A stretch of DNA of 7,485 nucleotides from JAWBOW01 sp038825775 (lineage in GTDB: Archaea > Nanobdellota > Nanobdellia > Woesearchaeales > WAPY01): assembly GCA_038825775.1 (NCBI GenBank), contig JAWBOW010000040.1:1-7485 (forward strand). The letters run 5' to 3'. The position numbers were made by a program, and so were the translations under genes. The notes beneath the pieces were generated by a model that saw nothing but the letters and a program-made list of their open reading frames with translations, was not told the DNA's origin and made no database searches. Shown piece after piece: positions 1 through 5,413 of the stretch (its first letter is position 1; each line of letters opens with the position of its first letter).

Positions 1-46
1 TAAATAAACAACAATATTTTATTCTTAAATTTGATTATCATAAGAA

Positions 47-61
47 AATTATTTAATAATT
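47..61 (+). promoter_or_regulatory. possible TATA region of the DUF655 gene
   Basis: AATTATT-T-AATAATT is a short, nearly perfect AT palindrome containing TTTAATAA, about 55 bases before the start codon, with an A-rich BRE-like run just upstream. A transcript starting about 25 bases downstream would carry a leader of roughly 30 bases that includes GGTG at 106-109, four bases before the ATG. A second candidate, ATAATAAAATA around 73-83, would give a much shorter leader. Everything here is very AT-rich, so the assignment is weak. Confidence 0.3.
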
Positions 62-113
62 GATAAAACAAATAATAAAATACAAAGATCATTAAAACAA
101 TGTTCGGTGTAAA

Positions 114-692
114 ATGGCAAAAGAAGAATACGCAATAATACTGGACTTTTTGCCTAATGGATATTCCTTTGATAATAGACCCTTATTCCAAAGAACTCCT
201 ATTGCCCAAGCAATTGGTGAAAACAAGTTTGCACTATTAGAACTAGTTCCAAAAAAAGGCGTATTTTTACAACCACTAGAAAGGGTTTATATAGGAGATG
301 AAAAAAGGGATAAAATACACCATATTCTAGGCAGAATAAGTTATGAAAAACTCACAACTACAGCAAGATCTGAACTTGAATTTGCAGTAAAGGATATCGT
401 AAAAAACAATGAGAAAAGATTTGTTGAATTTTTTAACAATTCAACAGCACTAACTACTAGAATGCACCAACTAGAACTCTTACCTGGAATGGGAAAGAAG
501 AGGATGTGGGAAATCCTTGAAGAGAGAAAAAACTCTCCATTCCAAAGTTTTGATGATATAAAACAAAGAATAAAATTGTTGCCGGATCCTGAAAAGTTAA
601 TTGTGAATAGAATACTTTTAGAACTTCAAGAAGAACAAAAACATTATTTATTCGTAGAGCCCTACAGAAAACAACAGATTAAAGAAAGTTAA
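114..692 (+). CDS. DUF655 family predicted RNA-binding protein with helix-hairpin-helix
   Basis: This 192-residue protein matches the archaeal DUF655 family (COG1491) in length and layout. The N-terminal part, about residues 5-90, contains the family-like stretch PLERVYIGDEKRDKIHHILG (54-73), where an OB-like RNA-binding fold is expected. The C-terminal part carries a clear helix-hairpin-helix, LELLPGMGKKRMWEILEER (120-138), followed by FQSFDDIKQRI. Such motifs bind the nucleic-acid backbone without sequence specificity. Family members are cytosolic, nearly confined to archaea, and often sit near ribosomal protein, rpoF or rRNA dimethylase genes; none of these is visible here because the window starts just upstream. 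The ATG at 114 is preceded by GGTG at 106-109, a partial Shine-Dalgarno. The gene converges with the next one across a 20-base gap. The exact biochemical role of the family is not settled. Confidence 0.88.
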   Translation: MAKEEYAIILDFLPNGYSFDNRPLFQRTPIAQAIGENKFALLELVPKKGVFLQPLERVYIGDEKRDKIHHILGRISYEKLTTTARSELEFAVKDIVKNNEKRFVEFFNNSTALTTRMHQLELLPGMGKKRMWEILEERKNSPFQSFDDIKQRIKLLPDPEKLIVNRILLELQEEQKHYLFVEPYRKQQIKES

Positions 693-712
693 AAATTTTG
701 ATTTAATAACAT

Positions 713-1213
713 CTAAAACTTATAAGCATCTTTGCAAGTTAATCTCTTTAATTCTCCTCTCAAAATATTTAGGTTACTTGTCTTTAATTCCTTAACTTGG
801 ATTTTGTTATTAAAATAATCAACATTACAAAGTTTGTAATCCTCGATTAAATAATAACACTTAACTATTATTTTTATACTGTTATTTTTGACTTCAATTT
901 CTAAAGGAATCTTATAAGAATTTTCTTGTAAGTAAAGATTATAAGAAAGCAAAAACTTGTGTTCCTTATTTTTTATTTTATCTCCATAGTTTTTTGTTAT
1001 ATTCTTTTTGTTAAAGGATAAATAATCATCATTTTCATACTTTCTTAAAGATATAAAATCATTGTCTTCATAATGCTTTATAAAGAAATTTTCAGAAAGA
1101 AGCTTTTCCAAATCACTTATTTTTCTTATCTCGTTGTCATCAAGGAAATTTAAAACCCTGTTTGCTATAATTTCTAATTTTTCATAATAAACTTTTTGTT
1201 CTTTTATTATCAT
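713..1213 (-). CDS. hypothetical protein downstream of gyrB
   Basis: I do not recognise this 166-residue protein. It is rich in Lys, Asn, Ile, Tyr and Glu, with no signal peptide or membrane segment. The first 50 residues look helical (EKLEIIANRVLNFL, ISDLEKLLSENFF). The second half has alternating hydrophobic strands, for example IPLEIEVKNNSIKIIVKCYY, suggesting a small alpha+beta domain. Two cysteines (in VKCYY and KLCNV) lie close together, with a third near the end, but there is no metal-site pattern. It starts 28 bases after the gyrB stop on the same strand and is probably co-transcribed. GAGATGAT three bases before the ATG fixes the start, because upstream ATGs in other frames stop at once. 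Its A+T is high even for this window, which fits a fast-evolving or lineage-specific gene. No function can be assigned. Confidence 0.7.
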   Translation of the reverse strand: MIIKEQKVYYEKLEIIANRVLNFLDDNEIRKISDLEKLLSENFFIKHYEDNDFISLRKYENDDYLSFNKKNITKNYGDKIKNKEHKFLLSYNLYLQENSYKIPLEIEVKNNSIKIIVKCYYLIEDYKLCNVDYFNNKIQVKELKTSNLNILRGELKRLTCKDAYKF

Positions 1214-1216
1214 AAA

Positions 1217-1224
1217 ATCATCTC
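1217..1224 (-). promoter_or_regulatory. Shine-Dalgarno site of the 713-1213 gene
   Basis: On the - strand the sequence reads GAGATGAT-TTT-ATG. GAGATGAT differs by one base from GAGGTGAT, the core complementary to the archaeal 16S 3' end. It lies in the 28-base gap after the gyrB stop, as expected for an internal gene of an operon, and it supports the 1213 start. Confidence 0.55.
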
Positions 1225-1241
1225 ATAAAGTTTGGTATTTT

Positions 1242-3212
1242 TTAAATATCAAGATTTGCTTCAAGCGCATGTTCTTGAATAAATAACCTCCTTGGAGGAA
1301 CATCCTCTCCCATAAGTAAAGTAAAAATTTTATCAGCCATGACAGCATCCTTTATAGTTACTTTCACAAGGTTTCTTTTTTGAGGGTCCATTGTTGTCTC
1401 CCAAAGTTGTTCTGCATTCATCTCTCCAAGTCCTTTAAATCTTTGGACTTCTGCATGCTCAATATTCTTTTCTTTAAGCAAAGTTTTAAGTTCTTCATCA
1501 GAATAAGCATAATACCTGTTCTTTCCTGCTACAACTTTATATAATGGTGGTTGTGCAACAAACAATTTACCCTCTTCAATAATACCCCTAAGATACCTGA
1601 AAAAGAATGTTAATAAGAGCGTTTTTATGTGAGAACCATCAACATCAGCATCTGTCATTATTATTATTTTTCCATACCTCATCTTTTTAATATCAAAACT
1701 TTCGTTCATTCCAGCACCAATAGCAGTAATTATGCTAGCCAATTCATTGTTACTTAAAACTTTTGCAGTCCTTGATTTTTCAACATTCAAAACCTTTCCT
1801 CTTAAAGGCAAAATTGCCTGAAACCTTCTATCACGGGCTTGTTTTGCAGAACCTCCTGCTGAATCACCCTCAACAAGAAATAGTTCGCAAAGTTCAGGAT
1901 TTCTCTCAGAACAATCTGCTAATTTTCCTGGAAGTGATAAAGTATCTAATAAGTTTTTCCTTCTTGCAACTTCCTTTGCTTTTTCAGCAGCTTCCCTTGC
2001 TTTTAAAGCGCTTAAAACCTTTTCAACAATTAATCTTGCTGTTTCTGGATTTTCTTCTAAAAATGCAAGAAACTTATCGCAAATAAAAGAATCAACTTCT
2101 GATTTTATTTCAGAGTTACCTAATTTAGATTTAGTTTGTCCTTCAAACTGTGGGTCTTTTAGTTTTAGGTTTATAACAGCAGTAAGGCCTTCTAAAGCGT
2201 CATTACTTAAAATCTTAAAATTATTGTTTTTGTTGTTCTTCTTAATGTTCTTTTCTATATAATCATTGAGGGCTCTTGTAAGTCCTGTTTTAAAACCATT
2301 AACATGTGTTCCTCCCTCAACAGTATTTACTGTATTAACGAAAGAAAAAATATTTGAAGAGTAAGTGTTTGTGTATTGCATTGCAATTTCTATTTCAAAA
2401 TTTTCTGTTTTTTTATCAAAAACAAGCACAGGGTGTATTGGCTTTTTATTTTGGTCTATATACTCTATAAAAGATGATATTCCTCCTTCATAATTTAAAA
2501 TTTCTTCTCTATTTGTTCTCTCGTCTTTAAGAATTATTGTTATTCCCTTATTCAAAAATGAAAGTTCTCTTAACCTTGTAAGTAATATCTCAAAACTAAA
2601 TTCGATTGTTTCGAATATTGAATCATCAGGCCAAAATCTTATTGATGTTCCTGTTTCATTAGTTTCTCCCACTATTCTCACATCAGAAGTTGGTTTTCCA
2701 TAAGAGTATTCTTGAGAATAAACTTTATTGTCCCTTTTAACTTCAACGATCAATTTTTTTGAAAGAGCATTAACAACAGAAACTCCAACCCCGTGAAGTC
2801 CTGCAGAAACTTTATAACTCTTTTTGTCAAACTTTCCTCCTGCGTGCAACTTAGTCATAACTATCTCCAATGCTGATTTTCCGAATTTTGGAATTACCTC
2901 TATAGGTATTCCTCTGCCGTTATCAATCACGCTGACAGAATTATCAGAGTGGATAATTACAATAATTTTATTGCAAAAACCAGACATTGCTTCATCTATA
3001 CTATTATCAACAACTTCAAAAACAAGATGATGCAATCCTTGAGAAGAAGTGCTGCCAATATACATGCTTGGTCTTTTCCTAACACCTTCAAGACCTTCAA
3101 GTACTTGAATGCTTTCTGCTGTATAAGTTTTTATGATTTCTTCTCTTTTTCCATTTTCTGATTTTTCACATTCTTTAATATTTTCTTCCTGTATTTTCTT
3201 TTCTTCGCTCAT
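1242..3212 (-). CDS. gyrB: DNA gyrase subunit B (type IIA topoisomerase ATPase)
   Basis: GyrB binds and hydrolyses ATP and, with GyrA in an A2B2 complex, introduces negative supercoils. This copy has 656 residues, is full length and has an intact frame. Visible in order: a charged N-terminal extension of about 28 residues; the GHKL ATPase with RKRPSMYIGST (45-55), catalytic Glu66 and Asn70 in FEVVDNSIDEA, DNGRGIP (97-103) and GLHGVG (138-143); the transducer domain with the ATP-contacting lysine of QTK (359-361); the TOPRIM domain with EGDSAGGSA (448-456), PLRGK (469-473) and TDADVDG (520-526); and the C-terminal QRFKGLGEMN (590-599). It has the short form, without the large insert of enterobacterial GyrB. 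An Asn/Lys-rich stretch (319-333) lies in the transducer. Archaeal gyrB is generally regarded as acquired from bacteria. gyrA is not adjacent: a SpeD-family gene lies upstream and an unknown ORF downstream. The gyrB/parE distinction depends on the partner; gyrB is the usual archaeal case. Confidence 0.95.
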   Translation of the reverse strand: MSEEKKIQEENIKECEKSENGKREEIIKTYTAESIQVLEGLEGVRKRPSMYIGSTSSQGLHHLVFEVVDNSIDEAMSGFCNKIIVIIHSDNSVSVIDNGRGIPIEVIPKFGKSALEIVMTKLHAGGKFDKKSYKVSAGLHGVGVSVVNALSKKLIVEVKRDNKVYSQEYSYGKPTSDVRIVGETNETGTSIRFWPDDSIFETIEFSFEILLTRLRELSFLNKGITIILKDERTNREEILNYEGGISSFIEYIDQNKKPIHPVLVFDKKTENFEIEIAMQYTNTYSSNIFSFVNTVNTVEGGTHVNGFKTGLTRALNDYIEKNIKKNNKNNNFKILSNDALEGLTAVINLKLKDPQFEGQTKSKLGNSEIKSEVDSFICDKFLAFLEENPETARLIVEKVLSALKAREAAEKAKEVARRKNLLDTLSLPGKLADCSERNPELCELFLVEGDSAGGSAKQARDRRFQAILPLRGKVLNVEKSRTAKVLSNNELASIITAIGAGMNESFDIKKMRYGKIIIMTDADVDGSHIKTLLLTFFFRYLRGIIEEGKLFVAQPPLYKVVAGKNRYYAYSDEELKTLLKEKNIEHAEVQRFKGLGEMNAEQLWETTMDPQKRNLVKVTIKDAVMADKIFTLLMGEDVPPRRLFIQEHALEANLDI

Positions 3213-3267
3213 TTTAATTTTTTATTCTAATTCTTTTAAGGATTTTATCTAATTTTTATTTTTGGTC

Positions 3268-3275
3268 ATTATAAA
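3268..3275 (-). promoter_or_regulatory. TATA-like box of gyrB
   Basis: On the - strand TTTATAAT lies 56 bases before the gyrB ATG, predicting a start site near 3245 and a leader of about 30 bases. It directly abuts the palindrome at 3276-3300. A second candidate, CTTAAAAG at 3233-3240, sits about 24 bases before the ATG and would give a leaderless mRNA. No Shine-Dalgarno precedes the ATG, which favours leaderless starts from the second site at least some of the time. The sequence alone cannot choose between them. Confidence 0.4.
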
Positions 3276-3300
3276 TTTTGGGAGAAATATTATCCCAAAA
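3276..3300. repeat. perfect 8-bp inverted repeat upstream of gyrB
   Basis: TTTTGGGA, nine bases, then TCCCAAAA: the arms are perfectly complementary. The three G:C pairs in each arm stand out in this AT-rich spacer. Its gyrB-proximal edge touches the TATA-like box at 3268-3275, so it covers the position of the BRE and upstream promoter. This is the usual position for an operator of a dimeric regulator, or it could form a hairpin in RNA read through from upstream. No regulator is identifiable. Confidence 0.6.
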
Positions 3301-3306
3301 AAAACC

Positions 3307-3394
3307 AAAATTTTTTATGTTTTTGGCTTTTTTCCCAAGAGAAAAGAGGGTTTTTGGCTTTAAAAAGCTTTCGCTTTTTTAACATAAAAATTTT
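3307..3394. repeat. long imperfect inverted repeat with nested hairpins
   Basis: AAAATTTTTTATGTT (3307-3321) pairs with AACATAAAAATTTT (3381-3394) with a single extra base. Between the arms are two copies of TTTTTGGCTTT (3320-3330 and 3351-3361), a CCC/GGG pair (3334-3336 with 3348-3350), and the hairpin listed at 3362-3379. A competing stem uses CCAAAA (3305-3310) with TTTTGG (3321-3326), extended through a C bulge by A-runs and T-runs; on the - strand it is followed by eight T. The region has no ORF and no recognised RNA family. Confidence 0.5.
3362..3379 (-). terminator. GAAA-loop hairpin followed by T-run
   Basis: On the - strand the sequence is AAAAAGC-GAAA-GCTTTTT: a seven-pair stem closed by a GNRA-type tetraloop and ending in T residues. 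It lies about 80 bases after the SpeD-family stop and before the gyrB promoter. It could be a back-up terminator or a stable 3' end of the upstream transcript. The stem is mostly A:T, so strength is uncertain. Confidence 0.4.
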
Positions 3395-3430
3395 CATAAA
3401 AAATTATGCTTTTTCAGACGAAAAAAACAG

Positions 3431-3457
3431 AAAAAAATAATAAAAAAAATCAAAAAA
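3431..3457 (-). terminator. T-rich terminator after the SpeD-family gene
   Basis: Immediately after the stop codon the - strand reads TTTTTTGATTTTTTTT and then ATTATTTTTTT, with 22 T in 27 bases. Archaeal RNA polymerase terminates at oligo-T runs in the non-template strand without needing a hairpin, so this is a strong candidate. A further T7 run lies at 3421-3427. Confidence 0.6.
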
Positions 3458-3934
3458 TTATGAGTTGTTTATAATACTTTCAAGATCTTGTGTAGAGTTA
3501 TTTTTTGAAGAGAACTTTATAGAAATTATCTGCTCAAATGTTCTCTTTGGCCTTAGGTAAGAACAAAGATCATTATATATTTTGAGACCATCATTTTCCC
3601 CTCTACAACTATGAAAATCCAACAATGCAGAATTATACTCAGGATATGTTGAAAATTGAAGTCCTGATTCTAAAAAGATTACATCAATTGAAACAGCAGG
3701 ATAGTTTTTTGGACTCTTAACTTTAAATAATGATTTTTTAACAATGTGAAAACCATCCTCTTTTAAAGAATTTATTATAGTTTTATAAATTCCCTTCGTG
3801 TCTTTTAAAATATCGTCAGAAATTTCATAAAAAATAGCAATCAAGTGTGTTCCAAATTCTTTTGCAAAATATTGGTCTTCTTGCTTATTAAGAATTTTAT
3901 GATTATTATCTATAAAAGAATAAACTCCAAACAA
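3458..3934 (-). CDS. speD: SpeD-family pyruvoyl decarboxylase (AdoMetDC-like), altered active site
   Basis: SpeD proteins cleave themselves at a Glu-Ser bond to make a pyruvoyl cofactor, then decarboxylate S-adenosylmethionine for spermidine synthesis; some homologues act on arginine or ornithine instead. The family fold is clear: EFGTHLIAIFYEI (26-38) resembles the usual GRHLVAEFYG start, and LESGLQFSTYPEYNSALLDF (88-107) resembles SESHISIHTWPELGYAAMDV. Using Thermotoga maritima numbering, Ser90 aligns with pyruvoyl Ser63, Ser82 with Ser55, Glu99 with Glu72 and Cys110 with Cys83. His68, needed for processing, is replaced by Ser95, and His64 by Gly91. The 158 residues include about 25 before the family domain. 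The start used is TTG with no Shine-Dalgarno, and it is the only standard start codon in this frame before the domain. An excellent Shine-Dalgarno and ATG upstream are out of frame. Family assignment is firm; substrate and true N-terminus are not. Confidence 0.8.
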   Translation of the reverse strand: MFGVYSFIDNNHKILNKQEDQYFAKEFGTHLIAIFYEISDDILKDTKGIYKTIINSLKEDGFHIVKKSLFKVKSPKNYPAVSIDVIFLESGLQFSTYPEYNSALLDFHSCRGENDGLKIYNDLCSYLRPKRTFEQIISIKFSSKNNSTQDLESIINNS

Positions 3935-3975
3935 GTTGTTTTTGATAAGATAAAATTTCTTGGAAAAAATATCAT
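3910..3975 (-). other. 21-codon leader ORF overlapping the start of the SpeD-family gene
   Basis: ATG at 3975 follows a consensus Shine-Dalgarno by nine bases and begins MIFFPRNF, ending at TAG (3910-3912) inside the SpeD frame. It is in a different frame from the SpeD homologue, whose only standard start (TTG, 3934) lies within it. One extra T in the T6 run (- strand, 3964-3969) would join this ATG to the SpeD frame as MIFFSKKFYLIKNN followed by the annotated protein. It is therefore either a regulatory upstream ORF, the true start read through a frameshift or slippage, or the mark of a one-base sequence error. Initiation here looks well supported; the nature of the product is open. Confidence 0.45.
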
Positions 3976-3984
3976 ATATTTAAA

Positions 3985-3992
3985 CCACCTCC
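3985..3992 (-). promoter_or_regulatory. consensus Shine-Dalgarno site
   Basis: GGAGGTGG on the - strand is the best match in the window to the anti-Shine-Dalgarno of archaeal 16S rRNA. It lies nine bases before the ATG at 3975 and about 50 bases before the TTG of the SpeD-family gene, too far to serve that TTG directly. It strongly suggests that translation begins at 3975. Confidence 0.8.
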
Positions 3993-4045
3993 AAGCAAAA
4001 TATTTTTCTCTATTTTTGTTTTTATTTTTCAATTATGCTATGTTT

Positions 4046-4053
4046 CTATATAA
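4046..4053 (-). promoter_or_regulatory. TATA-like box of the SpeD-family gene
   Basis: TTATATAG on the - strand predicts a start site near 4020, giving about 28 bases of leader before the Shine-Dalgarno at 3985-3992. The spacing is sensible for a leadered archaeal mRNA. The surroundings are AT-rich, so other boxes cannot be excluded. It is divergent from the promoter at 4135-4142. Confidence 0.4.
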
Positions 4054-4134
4054 TATTAAGAGTTATATTTCTGTTTTAAATTTAAATTTTTTTAACGACT
4101 TTAAAAAAATGAATTGAAAAAGAAAAGAAAAAGA

Positions 4135-4142
4135 TTTAAATA
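4135..4142 (+). promoter_or_regulatory. TATA-like box of the membrane protein gene (leaderless)
   Basis: TTTAAATA, preceded by the purine-rich BRE-like GAAAAAGA, is centred about 26 bases before the ATG at 4165. That spacing puts the transcription start at or next to the A of ATG, so the mRNA should be leaderless. This agrees with the absence of any Shine-Dalgarno. Confidence 0.6.
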
Positions 4143-4164
4143 TCAAAAATGATAATTTTAAAAA

Positions 4165-4755
4165 ATGGACTTGTTAAACAAGATAGTTTCTTTTGGAATT
4201 GCAATATTCTTAACTATACTAGTATTTTTATTTATGGAGCTTGTTTATCCTGCGCCTGATTTGTATTATTATGATTATAACGATTGTTATATGAAATATA
4301 ATTGTGACATTAGATTAATGGAGTGTGAGACAAAATTTGAGCAAAACTCCACAGAATACAACTTGAAGATTAACGAGTGTAGGAATAAAGTATTAGAAAG
4401 CGTTGAATACAAAAAGTGCATGGAAGAACAATACTCTTGCACAAAAGAGAGTTTTAAGAAAAGCCCGCTTTATTCACATTCAAAAATAAGCTTTTTCATT
4501 TTAATGTTCATAGGAGTTATTTTAATTTTGTCAAGTATTTTTTTGATAAAAGTCGAAGCTCTAAAATCAGGTTTCATGCTAAGCAGCATACTGATAATAA
4601 TAATCTCAACGCTAAGGAGTTGGAATTATTTAATGTACAACAAACTTGTAAGTTTATTTTTAATACTCTTAGTGCTAATGATTCTAATCTTTTATTCTTA
4701 CAAGGATAGTTTAATAAGAAAATCTATAAAAGTAAAGATGAAAAAGAAAAAATAA
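4165..4755 (+). CDS. four-helix membrane protein with six-cysteine outer loop
   Basis: I cannot assign a function to this 196-residue protein. It has a hydrophobic N-terminal helix (about 6-28), a polar loop of about 75 residues (30-105), three further helices (about 108-129, 135-150 and 160-178), and a very basic tail ending in KVKMKKKK. The loop begins with a Tyr/Asp-rich stretch (DLYYYDYND) and carries exactly six cysteines at 41, 47, 54, 72, 85 and 92, the only cysteines in the protein, spaced as if joining two helices by disulfides. It also has an NST sequon at 61-63. The even cysteine count, sequon and basic C-terminus suggest an extracytoplasmic loop and a cytoplasmic tail. The positive-inside rule is only moderately helpful at the N-terminus. 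The ATG follows a well-placed TATA-like box. It could be a cell-envelope or surface protein of an archaeon lacking a second membrane; that is inference. Confidence 0.75.
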   Translation: MDLLNKIVSFGIAIFLTILVFLFMELVYPAPDLYYYDYNDCYMKYNCDIRLMECETKFEQNSTEYNLKINECRNKVLESVEYKKCMEEQYSCTKESFKKSPLYSHSKISFFILMFIGVILILSSIFLIKVEALKSGFMLSSILIIIISTLRSWNYLMYNKLVSLFLILLVLMILIFYSYKDSLIRKSIKVKMKKKK

Positions 4756-4787
4756 AAAAAAGAAAAGATAAAAAACAGAAAAATAAG

Positions 4788-4870
4788 CTAAAAATTAGTA
4801 ATTAAAAAGCAAAGAACAAAAATTTCAATTTTGTATGTAAAAGTAGCTTAGTTTTTAATTATAATTTTAG
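4788..4870. repeat. long imperfect inverted repeat in the 4756-4937 spacer
   Basis: The left arm (4788-4810), CTAAAAATTAGTAATTAAAA then AGC, pairs with the right arm (4846-4870), GCTTAGTTTTTAATTATAAT then TTTAG. About 21 bases pair, with two single-base bulges and a four-base bulge. The 35-base loop holds a smaller hairpin, ACAAAAATTT with AATTTTGT (4816-4834). It follows the membrane protein gene and is followed by T-rich sequence, so a 3'-end or terminator role is possible; it could also be a remnant of a small mobile repeat. No ORF and no terminal duplication is evident. Confidence 0.5.
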
Positions 4871-4907
4871 TTTTAATGATCCACCAATTACTTTTTCAAT
4901 CATAAAG

Positions 4908-4915
4908 TTTATTAA
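4908..4915 (+). promoter_or_regulatory. TATA-like box of the 4938 gene (leaderless)
   Basis: TTTATTAA is centred about 26 bases before the ATG at 4938 and no Shine-Dalgarno is present, the same geometry as at 4135-4142. It suggests an independent, leaderless transcript for the 4938-5716 pair. Confidence 0.5.
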
Positions 4916-4937
4916 TTCTGTTAAAAACATTATTTCT

Positions 4938-5375
4938 ATGCTTTGGAAACTTCCTCCAAATGTCAAGGTTTTGGAAGCACTTGGATGCTTAGGGGATGAT
5001 AGGATTGTTTTAAAAGGAGAAAATAAGGCAGTAGTTTATTCCTCTGAAAGAAAAAGGGCTTATTTAGTTGTTTTTTATCCTGAAACTAATAAAGTTTATA
5101 GTGATGACAATGCTTCAAAATTCCATCACTATATTGGCTATCCAATAATTGCTTTTTTTATGAAAAAGGGAATTATAGAGTATGACAAAAATTTGGCTGA
5201 AAAACTTAGAGGAATAAATTGGCATAAGTTGAATACTGATTTTAAAAGAGATTATGCTAAGGTTGAAGAGTACGCAAAAGAAATATGTGAGAGAAACGGG
5301 ATAAAAAGGGAAGTTGTTGATAATGAAATTAAGAAAACACTTAAAAAGCTCGAAGAATTAAAACTTCAATACTAA
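4938..5375 (+). CDS. conserved-looking soluble protein of unknown function
   Basis: This 145-residue protein has no signal peptide or membrane helix and I cannot give it a function. The N-terminal two thirds looks like a compact alpha+beta domain: LPPNVKVLEALGCLGDDRIV (5-24), then strands AVVYSSERKRAYLVVFY (31-47), a loop with SDDNASKFHHYIGYP (55-69), then IIAFFMKKGIIEY (70-82). The C-terminal third is helical and charged (DYAKVEEYAKEICERN, EIKKTLKKLEELK). The distinctive EALG, VYSSE, SDDNAS and YIGYPIIAF blocks and the normal codon use suggest a true conserved archaeal protein; I have an impression of similar proteins in DPANN genomes but cannot verify it. It probably heads a two-gene transcript with the coiled-coil gene 38 bases downstream. 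Confidence 0.75.
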   Translation: MLWKLPPNVKVLEALGCLGDDRIVLKGENKAVVYSSERKRAYLVVFYPETNKVYSDDNASKFHHYIGYPIIAFFMKKGIIEYDKNLAEKLRGINWHKLNTDFKRDYAKVEEYAKEICERNGIKREVVDNEIKKTLKKLEELKLQY

Positions 5376-5413
5376 TAATAAAAAAATTAAAAATTTTATA
5401 AAAAAAATTTAAA

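Noticed and set aside
100..138. Out-of-frame ATG and 12-codon mini-ORF overlapping the DUF655 start
   Set aside because: It has no Shine-Dalgarno of its own, ends after 12 codons, and the DUF655 ATG at 114 has a better-placed GGTG.
2223..2258. Asn/Lys-rich stretch in GyrB (residues 319-333) as an intein or insertion
   Set aside because: It is only about 15 residues, in frame, at a variable point of the transducer domain; AT-rich codons give Asn/Lys runs readily.
1763..3161. Three + strand open frames (1763-2086, 2824-3030, 2949-3161) opposite gyrB
   Set aside because: They lie fully antisense to well-conserved gyrB coding sequence, have no promoter or ribosome binding site, and their translations show no protein-like motifs.
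3845..4117. 90-codon + strand open frame across the SpeD start and promoter region
   Set aside because: It overlaps the SpeD-family gene and its Shine-Dalgarno on the other strand; its hydrophobic, Phe-rich translation is what T-rich spacer DNA gives by chance.
5395..5402. TTTATAAA as a promoter for the coiled-coil gene
   Set aside because: Its centre is only about 15 bases before the ATG, so transcription would start inside the coding sequence; co-transcription with the upstream gene is simpler.
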